Source: Clostridia bacterium
GTDB lineage: Bacteria > Bacillota > Clostridia > Christensenellales > Borkfalkiaceae
Length of the DNA: 64,000 nt
NCBI GenBank assembly: GCA_029060985.1
Contig: JAIDSX010000128.1
Coordinates: forward strand, 1 to 64,000
Reading direction: 5' to 3'
Shown here: positions 9,919-18,505 of the stretch, piece after piece
How positions within the stretch are numbered: the first letter of the stretch is position 1
Layout: each line of letters opens with the position of its first letter
The notes under the pieces: model-generated
Told to the model about the DNA's origin: nothing
Seen by the model: only the letters and a program-made list of their open reading frames with translations
Databases searched by the model: none
Position numbers and translations under genes: made by a program

Positions 9919-10014
9919 ATGTTTAAATTTTGTAATGACGATTCCGAAGATAAAGAAGACGTCTGGGTAAAAAAGTTAGATTTTTACGATTTAATGGATG
10001 AGTTTGCATTTTAA
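9919..10014 (+). CDS. Acidic 31-aa microprotein at the end of the R-M operon
   Basis: The ORF starts 7 nt after the helicase stop codon, with GAGGTGG immediately upstream as ribosome site. The peptide is strongly acidic (NDDSEDKEDVW) with an aromatic end. It is below the ORF-track cutoff. Position, spacing and ribosome site favour translation; acidic microproteins in defence loci can be DNA mimics or immunity peptides, but no such function can be shown here. Confidence 0.45.
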   Translation: MFKFCNDDSEDKEDVWVKKLDFYDLMDEFAF

Positions 10015-10118
10015 AAAGAGCTAAATGATTCTTTCCTTTAATGAAAAATGATAATCATTTAATAGGGAGTATTAAGCAAACACAAATTAATAAGTCCACC
10101 TTATTCAAAGTAAATTTA

Positions 10119-10152
10119 AAAAGGTCCGCACTTTTTATGCGAGCCTTTTTAT
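10119..10152. terminator. Terminator between the convergent R-M operon and the TOPRIM gene
   Basis: The stem is built from GGTCCGCA and TGCGAGCC with one mismatch and one wobble pair. It is flanked by an A run on the left and a T run on the right, so it can serve both convergent transcripts. Its T run reaches the stop codon of the minus-strand gene. Confidence 0.65.
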
Positions 10153-10799
10153 TATTCTATTTCTTTTAATAATTCGGCAAAAGGTATCTCAGGGGAATTA
10201 TCAATTATGGTTTGAAAATTTAAAGATTTAATTAACTCTCTGCTTCGTTCACCTTCATGATATGGTTTGCCGGCAAGTCGAAAAAGTTTTTTCATTTTGC
10301 TCTTGCCGCTTTTTCCGGAAGGTATTTTAGTATCTTTAGGTAATTTCAAAAATTTTAATACGTTTTCTAAATCGGTAAGTAAAACATCTTCGATATCATA
10401 GCTTGCTGCTAAATCTACGACATTGGTTCCATATAAAAGCAACTCATCTTTTAATCGTTTCCAATCTCCTTCATTAAATTTGCTGACATCTCTATTGGGG
10501 GAATCAGTATCATAACATAAGAAAACTTTCCATTGTGTTTTGTGCTTTCTATAGCAATTATTTTTAAACCATTCTCCTTGATTAGTAATTTGCGTAATGG
10601 TGCCGACATTATTTAGCTTAATCGATAAGTAATTATTTGATGTTTTTACTTCATAAAATTCCTGAAAAGTTTCTTCATCTGTTTCTTTAGAAATATTAAA
10701 ATTATTTTTGTTTGAAAGATTTAACAAGAACTCTTCATAAAAAACAAGTTCAGTTGCACCTTCTAGGATTAGAGCAATTCCTTTAGTATAACTTTTCAT
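10152..10799 (-). CDS. TOPRIM-like (RloB/AbiL-type) protein, partner of the ATPase
   Basis: The protein has 215 residues. The N-terminal LILEGATELVFYEEFL has the glutamate of a TOPRIM fold, and the central FLCYDTDSPN supplies its DxD metal site. This pattern fits RloB-like and DUF4276-like nucleases. A Lys/Gly-rich stretch (SGKSGKSKMKK) follows. The gene lies 3 nt behind the ATPase gene with GAGG before its ATG, so both are co-translated. ATPase-TOPRIM pairs of this kind (AbiL, RloAB, and as one chain in OLD/GajA) act in phage defence; the assignment to a particular system is inferred. Confidence 0.65.
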   Translation of the reverse strand: MKSYTKGIALILEGATELVFYEEFLLNLSNKNNFNISKETDEETFQEFYEVKTSNNYLSIKLNNVGTITQITNQGEWFKNNCYRKHKTQWKVFLCYDTDSPNRDVSKFNEGDWKRLKDELLLYGTNVVDLAASYDIEDVLLTDLENVLKFLKLPKDTKIPSGKSGKSKMKKLFRLAGKPYHEGERSRELIKSLNFQTIIDNSPEIPFAELLKEIE

Positions 10800-10802
10800 A
10801 GA

Positions 10803-12137
10803 TTAATCCTCAAGGAATTTATTCAACCTATTAATTGAAGCGCTTTCGCCAGATAATAATTCGAAAATGAAATTTCCTACTGACAACCCTTCACTTTGTG
10901 CTGCGGCAATCAATTTATTATATTTTGACGGTGCAATTTTTTTAAATAATGCGACCCCCTCCGGATTAGGGATTCCAATATAATATTGCTCAGGTTTTAA
11001 ATACTGGATTAAATTTGGAGAATGGCTGGTAAATATTAAAGGAGTATAATCCATTGACTCATCTAATGATTCTAAAAGATTTTTTAATAATCTAGGATGA
11101 AGACTTGTTTCTAATTCTTCTATACCCATAAGGGAAGATGCGTTGCCTGAAATTATAGCGTTAGCCAAAATCCAAAATGTACGCTGAGTACCAGCAGACA
11201 TTCTATTAATGTTTATAGGTTGATTATAAAAATCGCTTTTAATTAATAGTTTATAATATTCATCTCTCAATTTAAAAGGAGGTTCATCGCCATCTTCATT
11301 AGTATTTGTTTCTTCGTTATTAGTTTCACTATTTGATATAACTAGTTTTTTAATTTTTACATTTGATAATGTGCTTGATTCAATAACGATGTCGCTAAAA
11401 TCAGGGAATAATGTTTTAATTGAATCTACAAAAAGTTCATACTTTTCAGGACTTTGACTTTTCAAAGCAAATAAAGCTTTGGGAATATCATTATGATCTA
11501 AAGATTCATAAAGAGAATCATCATTTGACATATATTCAATAGGCATAGGAATAAAACTTTCCTCATTGCTTATTGAAGAACAAAGTTTAAATGTCAAATT
11601 TTTAATGTTATCAATAATATCTTTATAATCTATTGCAGATTCATTGCCTATGAAATCTATTAATAACTGAGTATCATCGATTGCTAATTCTTGTGAATAG
11701 AAAGTTTTTTTACTCTTGCGAATTTTCTTTTCGCTTCGATCAATAAGACATGAATATTTTGAATTATCATTTTCCTTAACCTTTAACCACTCATTTGTAA
11801 TTTTACAACCTGAATTGTTGTCTTTATACCAGGAAAAAGAGTATCCATATGTTGCGCAAGAATACAAGCTCTTTTCAGATTGGGTTTCAAATTCTATTTC
11901 AAAAATAAAGTCTCGTGAATCAAGACAAGGGTTTAAAGGGATTCCTTTGATATATCCCATAAGTCTTTTTCTCAATTTTGGACTTTGATAAATAAATTCT
12001 AATCCAAAACTTAAAGCTTCTAAAAGGTTAGATTTTCCAAAATTATTAATAGCTATAATTGCGGTTGATTTATTTAAATTAATTGTAGTTTTTGGTAAAT
12101 TTTTAAAACCACCCACAGTAAAAGATTTAATTCTCAT
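10803..12137 (-). CDS. SMC/OLD-type AAA ATPase of an AbiL/RloA-like defence pair
   Basis: The protein has 444 residues. An ABC/SMC-type ATPase is visible: Walker A variant AINNFGKSNLLEAL (about residues 30-43), signature MSAGTQRTF (about 307), Walker B MGIEELETSLHP (about 328) and an H-loop FTSHSPN. The first glycine of the P-loop is replaced by alanine. An acidic insert (NSETNNEETNTNEDGDE) sits mid-protein. These are features of the AAA15/AAA21 class seen in RloA, AbiLi and OLD nucleases. GAGG lies 8 nt before the ATG. It is first in a two-gene minus-strand operon with the TOPRIM protein. Confidence 0.75.
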   Translation of the reverse strand: MRIKSFTVGGFKNLPKTTINLNKSTAIIAINNFGKSNLLEALSFGLEFIYQSPKLRKRLMGYIKGIPLNPCLDSRDFIFEIEFETQSEKSLYSCATYGYSFSWYKDNNSGCKITNEWLKVKENDNSKYSCLIDRSEKKIRKSKKTFYSQELAIDDTQLLIDFIGNESAIDYKDIIDNIKNLTFKLCSSISNEESFIPMPIEYMSNDDSLYESLDHNDIPKALFALKSQSPEKYELFVDSIKTLFPDFSDIVIESSTLSNVKIKKLVISNSETNNEETNTNEDGDEPPFKLRDEYYKLLIKSDFYNQPININRMSAGTQRTFWILANAIISGNASSLMGIEELETSLHPRLLKNLLESLDESMDYTPLIFTSHSPNLIQYLKPEQYYIGIPNPEGVALFKKIAPSKYNKLIAAAQSEGLSVGNFIFELLSGESASINRLNKFLED

Positions 12138-12435
12138 TACTATTACCTCGTTAAAATAAGATTCAATTATTATTATAAACTATTTTTGAAGTAAATTCAA
12201 CTGATTTTTTGAATTTTGTATTAAAAAATTGTCGAATTTGTTCTTTTCTCATTCTAAACTAACAATATTTTACTATTTTGAATAAAAAGTTACATTAAGA
12301 AATTTGCATGTTGTAAGCTAGTTTATATGCGAATTGAACCATAAAAATTAGCTTAATTTTATGAAAAAATTTGGGAAGTTTTGGGAAGTTGCTGATTTTA
12401 AGGATTTCGTAACAAACGTAAAAGGTTGATTTTTG

Positions 12436-12477
12436 GGCATTTTTACGCCGTTTTCGGCTAAAAATGCCTTGTTTTTT
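12436..12477 (+). terminator. Orphan plus-strand terminator hairpin
   Basis: GGCATTTTTA and TAAAAATGCC pair perfectly, with an inner CGCCG-tttt-CGGC hairpin, followed by TTGTTTTTT. The direction is plus, although the gene immediately upstream (the ATPase) is transcribed away on the minus strand. It may end a small RNA starting between 12140 and 12430, or protect the lipoprotein promoter from read-through. Confidence 0.7.
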
Positions 12478-12559
12478 ATGGTTTTTGCTGAGGTCAATTT
12501 TTGACGCATATGCCTTAAAATATCATTGGGAAACTCAATCTCAAAATAAAGCGGTATTC

Positions 12560-12588
12560 TTGACTAACCCGTTATATAGTGATAAAAT
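12560..12588 (+). promoter_or_regulatory. Sigma-A promoter of the Asp-box lipoprotein
   Basis: TTGACT (12560-12565) and TAAAAT (12583-12588) with a 17-bp spacer. The predicted start of transcription is near 12595, giving a leader of about 30 nt that carries the AAGGAG ribosome site. Confidence 0.65.
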
Positions 12589-12623
12589 TATTTTAGTATG
12601 AAAAAGCCGCCAAGGAGCGTTTG

Positions 12624-15038
12624 ATGAAAAAGAAGTTTATAAGTTTTATTTTAGTGGTCATTACAACGATTGCCTGCGTCTTTGGGATTTCTGGCTGTAA
12701 GACGGGAGAGGCAGGCGATCCGCTTGATTCTTCCAATGATCTTTCTAATGATTCATCTAACGATCCTTCAAATGATTCCACTTCATTAAAAGCTACGGTG
12801 TTGGGAATAGGCGGCGGAGGAATGCTTCACAGTCCGTCGATCAGTCCGTTTGATGAAAAAACAATGATGGTGATACCGGATATGGGAGGAATTTACGTAT
12901 CCCATAATACGGGGGTGGACTGGACGAGAAAAAATCTGCAAGGACTTGTACAAAAATCATACTTTGATCCCAACAGGGAAGGGGTAGTATATGTAGGCGG
13001 CTCCGGATTATACAGAAGTACGGATAACGGGGATACCTTTCAGCTGATATTCCCGAAGGAAGAAGAAATTATTGAAAGAAGAAACTCAGATGAAACGATG
13101 ATGCAATACTTATTTACAAGCGGAAATTATCCGACTTATAAACAAGTAAAAGACATCTTGGTAAATCCGAATGATTCCGATAATATTTTCGTACTCACGT
13201 TTTACGGAAAAGACGGAACTGTATTTGAAAGCAAGAACAACGGAGAAAGTTTTCAGGAAATATTCTCTTACACTAAGAAAACTTACCAGGGCAATCTTTG
13301 GCTATCTTATAATGCGTTATCGTATCAGAAAGAAACGGATACGTTGTATTATTCTACGGACGAAGGCGTATTTCAATTCGATAGGAATGAAGGTAAATGT
13401 AACGAAGTATATCACAGTGAATTGGGAATCGTCAATATGGATTATTTTCAGGAAAACGGCACAACGTATTTCACTGTGATAGAAAAGACGACGGGGCTTG
13501 AAAAATTTGATACGAAAGTATTTTATACAACGGATTTTACGTCGGAGCATACGGTGGATATCAGCAGCAAGATCGTAACGGGATTGCAAGACACGTTTGA
13601 CGCAAACGGATATACGGGCGTCACGTACAAATGGAAATTCGAATATATTGCGGCGGATTCACTAAACAATATTTACGTAACGCAAAATTCGTACTCCGAT
13701 AATTCAAAGTATCTGTATTACATAGCGGGGATCATCCGTTTTAACGGAGAAAGCAGTAAATGGTTATACGGAAATCCGTATAAAAATCACTCAACCGACG
13801 CTTTGGCGGGGAAGGGGTGGATCGACGGAAACATTTCAGCTTACGGGATTGCATTGAGCAAGACAGCGAAAAACGCGATACTTTATACGACCTTGTGCGG
13901 CGTATACTATTCGCCGGACAGCGAGTATTTTTATCAAAGATATTGCCATACGGTAAAGGATGGAAATGTCACAAAATATTATACAAACGGGATCGATGAA
14001 CAGACGACTTACGGCGTAAGAGTAAATCCGTTCAATAAGGAAAACCTATTGCTATTAAATACAGATTTGGGATTGATCAGAAGCGAAGACGGCGGGGCGA
14101 CTTGGACAAGAGCGCTGACGGGGGTCAAATCGGCATGGACGAACACCGTATACGACGCCGAATTCGATCAAAGAAGGGAGAACGTCGTGTATTCCGTATG
14201 GTCGGGAAGACACGATATGCCCTATTCCCCCGGCAACGAAACGGACGGCAGAGCGGGCGGCTTTGCAATATCAAACGACGCGGGAAAGACGTGGAACAGC
14301 GACTATTCTACGGGATTACCGGAAACTGCGATCCCCGTAAAAATGAGTATCGTTTATCCGCAGAACAGGGAAGACGACTTGACGATATACGTCGCAACGA
14401 TGAATCACGGATTTTACGTAAGCTACGATACCGGCAAACACTTTACGGAAATCAACGACGGGATAGAGAGTGTCAGTTATAAAGAGGGCGAACGGTACCA
14501 ATATATTTTGGCGGAAGATATCGAGGCGAAGGACGACAGAGTATTCGGCTGTACGGCGAGAAGCACGTATAACGGGGGAGTACAGGCGGGAGAAGTATTC
14601 GAGCTGAAAAATAACAGATGGGAAAAAATCGAATTGCCCCAAGACGTACAAACGCCGAGAGATATCTATTATCATGACGGAACGCTATACGTATCGGCAA
14701 CGGTAGTGAGAACGTGGTCTCCCCACAACGGAGTGGACTACGGCAGCGTGGGCGGCGGACTTTATGCCTGCAAGGACGGACAGGTAAATCAAATTTTCGA
14801 TAAAAATATTTCCGTCACGGGCGTACAGATCGATTCGAAGGGGGTCATGTACGTAAGCGATACCAACGGAAATATTTACCGCAAAGCAGAGGGCGGCGAT
14901 TACGTAAAAATTTACGGCAACTATCACAGTATCAGTAAGGGCGTACAGTTAGAAAGCGATAACGTGCTCTATTTGCCGACTATGGGCGGCGGCTTGTTAA
15001 AATTAGAGGGGTTAGAAAGTCTTCAAGAAAAAAACTAA
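12624..15038 (+). CDS. Surface lipoprotein with Asp-box (BNR) beta-propeller repeats
   Basis: The protein has 804 residues. The N-terminus is a lipoprotein signal (basic MKKK, hydrophobic stretch, lipobox FGISGC), followed by a Ser/Asn/Asp/Pro-rich linker. The body contains many Asp-boxes of the form SxDxGxTW/F: STDNGDTF, SKNNGESF, SEDGGATW, SNDAGKTW, SYDTGKHF. Repeats of this type build beta-propellers in sialidases, GH74 xyloglucanases and sortilin-like proteins. I see no certain catalytic residues, so substrate binding or a GH74-like activity on plant polysaccharide are both possible. The ATG at 12624 is chosen because AAGGAG sits 6 nt upstream; the track start is a TTG. Confidence 0.75.
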   Translation: MKKKFISFILVVITTIACVFGISGCKTGEAGDPLDSSNDLSNDSSNDPSNDSTSLKATVLGIGGGGMLHSPSISPFDEKTMMVIPDMGGIYVSHNTGVDWTRKNLQGLVQKSYFDPNREGVVYVGGSGLYRSTDNGDTFQLIFPKEEEIIERRNSDETMMQYLFTSGNYPTYKQVKDILVNPNDSDNIFVLTFYGKDGTVFESKNNGESFQEIFSYTKKTYQGNLWLSYNALSYQKETDTLYYSTDEGVFQFDRNEGKCNEVYHSELGIVNMDYFQENGTTYFTVIEKTTGLEKFDTKVFYTTDFTSEHTVDISSKIVTGLQDTFDANGYTGVTYKWKFEYIAADSLNNIYVTQNSYSDNSKYLYYIAGIIRFNGESSKWLYGNPYKNHSTDALAGKGWIDGNISAYGIALSKTAKNAILYTTLCGVYYSPDSEYFYQRYCHTVKDGNVTKYYTNGIDEQTTYGVRVNPFNKENLLLLNTDLGLIRSEDGGATWTRALTGVKSAWTNTVYDAEFDQRRENVVYSVWSGRHDMPYSPGNETDGRAGGFAISNDAGKTWNSDYSTGLPETAIPVKMSIVYPQNREDDLTIYVATMNHGFYVSYDTGKHFTEINDGIESVSYKEGERYQYILAEDIEAKDDRVFGCTARSTYNGGVQAGEVFELKNNRWEKIELPQDVQTPRDIYYHDGTLYVSATVVRTWSPHNGVDYGSVGGGLYACKDGQVNQIFDKNISVTGVQIDSKGVMYVSDTNGNIYRKAEGGDYVKIYGNYHSISKGVQLESDNVLYLPTMGGGLLKLEGLESLQEKN

Positions 15039-15049
15039 ACAGTAACATT

Positions 15050-15082
15050 AAAAAGCGCACCCGATCATCGGGTGCGCTTTTT
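15050..15082. terminator. Bidirectional terminator between convergent genes
   Basis: GCGCACCCGAT and ATCGGGTGCGC form a strong stem, with A5 before and T5 after it. It serves the lipoprotein on the plus strand and the hybrid kinase on the minus strand. Confidence 0.9.
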
Positions 15083-15099
15083 AATGTTTTTTACGTTTC

Positions 15100-18000
15100 T
15101 TATTTTAAGATATCCTTTAACGTCTTCATGAGTTTTTCGATTTCGATCGGCTTTGTCGTAAACCCGTTCATTCCGGCATCCAACGCCGCCTTCCTGTCCT
15201 CTTCGAAGGCATTCGCCGTCATTGCCACGATCGGCGTCGCCGCCTTTACGGGATCGATGAACGACCGAATGGCTTTCGTTGCATCGTAGCCGTTCATGAG
15301 CGGCATCTGAACGTCCATAAGGATCAGATCATACGTGCCTGCGGGCATCTTTATCATTTGGTCTACGGCAACGGTTCCGTCGTTCGCCGTATCGACGACG
15401 AAGCCCGCGTCCTCCAAAATGGACTGCGCGATCTCTTGATTGAGCTCGTTGTCTTCCACCAAAAGAAGCTTCTTTCCGTCAAAGCGAATTTCCGTCTTCT
15501 CCGTTTCGTCCGCGCTTTTCAGCGCCAGCTGCGGGGCGGGCTCTTCGGCAACGCGGAAATTAAACAGTATGGTAAACTCCGACCCCTTGTCTACTTCGCT
15601 CTCCACCGTGATTGTGCCGCCCATCAGATCCACGATGTTTTTGGTGATGGCAAGCCCCAAACCCGTTCCCTGAATGCCGCTTACGGTAGAGGTGTGTTCC
15701 CGCTCGAAGGGCTCGAACACGTGCTGCAAAAATTCGGGACTCATGCCGATACCCGTATCTTTGACCTTGAACTCGTACGAGGCATAGCCCTCCGACTCTT
15801 CGGCTTTCTGAGTAACGCGAACGCTGACCATGCCCTCCGGTTTGGTATATTTAATGGCATTACTCAGAACATTCAAAAGCACCTGATTTAATCGGAGCTT
15901 ATCGCAAACGACTCTCTCGTTCGTCACGTTCTCGGTATCGATGTGGAATTGAAGCCGTTTTGTCCGCACGTCTGCCTGAACGATGGTATTCAAGTCGTGT
16001 ACGATTTGAAGGAGATTTTCCTCCTTTTCTTCGAGCTTGACCTTGCCGCTCTCGATACGGCTCATATCCAAAACGTCGTTGATAAGGCTTAAAAGGTGAT
16101 TGCCCGCAGTCATGATTTTGCTTAAATAATCGCGTAATATAACCTTATTGTCAAGACGGTTCGCCGCCAAAGAGGTAAATCCGATGATGGCGTTCATCGG
16201 CGTGCGGATATCGTGGGACATATTGCTGAGGAAGGTGGTCTTCGCTTTGTTGGCGTATTGCGCCTGCGCGAGCGCCTCCGACAGAGCGTTCTTCTGCTCC
16301 TGCTCCTTGCGGATCATTTCGTCGATATTGCGGAATCCCAAGAGGATAAAGCCGCCGTGCTCCTCTTCGGTATTTGCAATTCTGATAAACGTGTACTGTA
16401 AGTGATGGATCTCGCCGTTATCCTCGATACGGTAGCTGCCCTGATATTCGTCGTCTGCGCTCAGCTTGTCTTTTACGGTGTCCAGTGAAAGAGCCTGCGT
16501 CAGATCGTCTCTGTCGTCGGGATGAACGCGGGTTTGAATATAATTTTCGAGGATCGCGGTGTAGTTATACTCTTCCGCCGATCCTTTTTTCAAGCCCTCG
16601 GCAACAAACCCCTCCAATTTAAGGATTCGGGCAGTGCCGTTTTTTTCATCGACGGAATACACGTTTACGTAGTCACGGCTCAGCGCTTCGACGATGGAAA
16701 GCTGTTCGCCCAGTTTCTTGTTTGACTGCTCCGTTGTAAGCAGCAGCTTTCTGTTCCAACGCCCTCTTAAATAGAGCACGAGGATGACGAATGCGACCAA
16801 TACGAGCACGACGACGACTGCGATGATGATTCCGGGATTTTCTTTTAAGTACTGCCCGAAGCTCCAATCGCCGATCGTAAAGGAGGTATAATTCGAAGCA
16901 AGCTGATTGAGCGTATCGTCGGACATCTGCTTGATACATTTATTCAGAATCGTAATCAGCTCGTGATCGGTATTTTCGCTGATCCGCATACTGAAATTCG
17001 TGCTCATACCGTTGAGCATACTGTAATACAGGGAATCGGTGTGTTCGCGGTTTACGAATAACTGCGCGGTATAGGCGTACACGTATGCGGCGTCCGCATC
17101 TTTATCGAGCACGGCGCGCATGGCTTCTTCTCCCGTTGCGTACGGAGGCAGAACGGTGTATGCGCCCAAGTACTGTTCAATCAATTCCCTGCCCTGGGAA
17201 TCCGCTACGGCGACGGTCTTGATATTTCCCTTAAAATCCTGTCTTGTGACTCTTACCATGCCGGCGGTCATATAACTGTCCGTATTAAAGGTATGGGGGA
17301 CGTTGCCCTCTTTCGTGTCGGAAACGCCCGTACTGTCAAGGATCACGTTGACCCCTTCGGCGTTGGGAGCTGCGAGCACGTAAGGCAGTTCGGCGATCTC
17401 CATTCTCCTGGCGGCGAGCTTCATGACCTCGGCAAAATAATCGGGCATAATGCCTTTGAGCTGCCCGTCCTCCGTATAGCAATAGGGGGCTCTGTCGCCG
17501 AGCGCGGTCACGGTAATGGCTTTCTCGCCCGAAACTACCTGACGGATATATTCCTTCTCGCGCTCGGTAAATTTCAGTTCGGAGGAATGAGCGGGACCGT
17601 AATACTTATAAAAGAGTTCGTTTTTCCAGTCGCCCTCGTTTTCGTCCATCTGTTTGATTGCGTAGTTGATTTCTTTCAGAAGCTCGGTATCTTCCTTTCT
17701 GACGACGGCGTAAAAGTCGTCGCTCCCGATGATATCGAGCGTCTTTTCATTGGCGGGTTTTCTTAAATCGCTGGTAACGATCGCGTCGATGTGACCGGGA
17801 TCGGTGGAGTCTTTTTGTAGAGCGGCTTCAAGGTCTTCGGTTTTGGTGAAATTTACTTTGTTAACGGTAAATCCCTTTTCGGTTGCAAATTTATCCAACT
17901 CGCTCTCTTTGTTGTTATTCAAAAGACCGATCGTCATGCCGGTGTAGCCATTGTAGTTTTCCGGCGTAAACCGCTCGTCGTCGCCCCGAACGGACAGGAC

Positions 18001-18417
18001 GGTATTTTTTCTGCCGATGGGAAGGGAGAAGGCGACTTGCGTTTCCCTCGTCGTATCCCAACTGACGGAAGTCACCACGTCGAACTCTTTATTGTCCAGC
18101 TTCGCGCTTACGGTATCCCAATCCCAGTTGATTTCGTATCCCGTATACTCAAAATTGAGGTGTGAATATTCGGAAACGAGATTCAAAAATTCGATGCCGT
18201 ATCCCGACAGCCTGCCTTGCTCGTCCTTCATATGATAGCCTTCGAAGTTGAAAACGCAGGCCTTGTAGGTGCGTTTGTCGGACTGTCCGTCATCGGCAGA
18301 TGCCGTTCTCAAATTGAAAATAAGGAAATTGGACAACGCGAGAAAAAGGCACGTTAATAGTGCCAATAATATTTTCACCTTTGTCAAGCGTGCGTTGGCT
18401 CTTTTCATGATCTGCAT
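15100..18417 (-). CDS. Hybrid sensor histidine kinase with two periplasmic-binding domains
   Basis: From the ATG at 18417 the protein has 1105 residues. The order is an N-terminal membrane anchor, two extracellular SBP_bac_3-like domains (the first opening KACVFNFEGYHMKDEQG), a second membrane helix (IIIAVVVVLVLVAFVILVLY), a PAS-like region, HisKA with NMSHDIRTPMNAIIG, HATPase with NVLSNAIKYTK and DTGIGM, and a receiver domain (LLVEDNELNQ ... LILMDVQMPLMNG) at the end. It should sense an amino-acid-like solute outside the cell and pass phosphate through its receiver to the HPt protein encoded just upstream. AAAGGAGA lies 5 nt before 18417; the longer track ORF has no such site. Confidence 0.9.
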   Translation of the reverse strand: MQIMKRANARLTKVKILLALLTCLFLALSNFLIFNLRTASADDGQSDKRTYKACVFNFEGYHMKDEQGRLSGYGIEFLNLVSEYSHLNFEYTGYEINWDWDTVSAKLDNKEFDVVTSVSWDTTRETQVAFSLPIGRKNTVLSVRGDDERFTPENYNGYTGMTIGLLNNNKESELDKFATEKGFTVNKVNFTKTEDLEAALQKDSTDPGHIDAIVTSDLRKPANEKTLDIIGSDDFYAVVRKEDTELLKEINYAIKQMDENEGDWKNELFYKYYGPAHSSELKFTEREKEYIRQVVSGEKAITVTALGDRAPYCYTEDGQLKGIMPDYFAEVMKLAARRMEIAELPYVLAAPNAEGVNVILDSTGVSDTKEGNVPHTFNTDSYMTAGMVRVTRQDFKGNIKTVAVADSQGRELIEQYLGAYTVLPPYATGEEAMRAVLDKDADAAYVYAYTAQLFVNREHTDSLYYSMLNGMSTNFSMRISENTDHELITILNKCIKQMSDDTLNQLASNYTSFTIGDWSFGQYLKENPGIIIAVVVVLVLVAFVILVLYLRGRWNRKLLLTTEQSNKKLGEQLSIVEALSRDYVNVYSVDEKNGTARILKLEGFVAEGLKKGSAEEYNYTAILENYIQTRVHPDDRDDLTQALSLDTVKDKLSADDEYQGSYRIEDNGEIHHLQYTFIRIANTEEEHGGFILLGFRNIDEMIRKEQEQKNALSEALAQAQYANKAKTTFLSNMSHDIRTPMNAIIGFTSLAANRLDNKVILRDYLSKIMTAGNHLLSLINDVLDMSRIESGKVKLEEKEENLLQIVHDLNTIVQADVRTKRLQFHIDTENVTNERVVCDKLRLNQVLLNVLSNAIKYTKPEGMVSVRVTQKAEESEGYASYEFKVKDTGIGMSPEFLQHVFEPFEREHTSTVSGIQGTGLGLAITKNIVDLMGGTITVESEVDKGSEFTILFNFRVAEEPAPQLALKSADETEKTEIRFDGKKLLLVEDNELNQEIAQSILEDAGFVVDTANDGTVAVDQMIKMPAGTYDLILMDVQMPLMNGYDATKAIRSFIDPVKAATPIVAMTANAFEEDRKAALDAGMNGFTTKPIEIEKLMKTLKDILK

Positions 18418-18451
18418 AGAAGTCTCCTTTGTTCTTCTTGTAGAGCGGTAC

Positions 18452-18480
18452 AAAATAAACAGCGTGGCTTTACGCCACGT
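18452..18480 (-). terminator. Hairpin with U tract between hptP and the hybrid kinase gene
   Basis: On the minus strand CGTGGC-gtaaa-GCCACG is followed by CTGTTTTATTTT. It would lower, without abolishing, read-through from the HD-GYP/HPt genes into the kinase gene. Confidence 0.5.
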
Positions 18481-18505
18481 TTCATTGATCGATTTTCTTT
18501 TTTGC

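Larger units (their letters stand above)
12138..12623. other. AT-rich intergenic region at the presumed right edge of the defence island
   Basis: These 486 bases contain no convincing ORF. They hold a short direct repeat (TTGGGAAGTTT-like, twice, near 12370-12391), one strong plus-strand terminator hairpin (12436-12477) and the promoter of the following lipoprotein. Base composition changes towards that of the core genome after this point. No integrase, transposase or clear attachment duplication is visible. Confidence 0.6.

Noticed and set aside
12138-12480. Retron
   Set aside because: No reverse transcriptase is encoded near this non-coding stretch.
12593-12781. Ser/Glu-rich minus-strand ORF at the lipoprotein start
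   Set aside because: It is the antisense reading of the low-complexity linker behind the lipobox.
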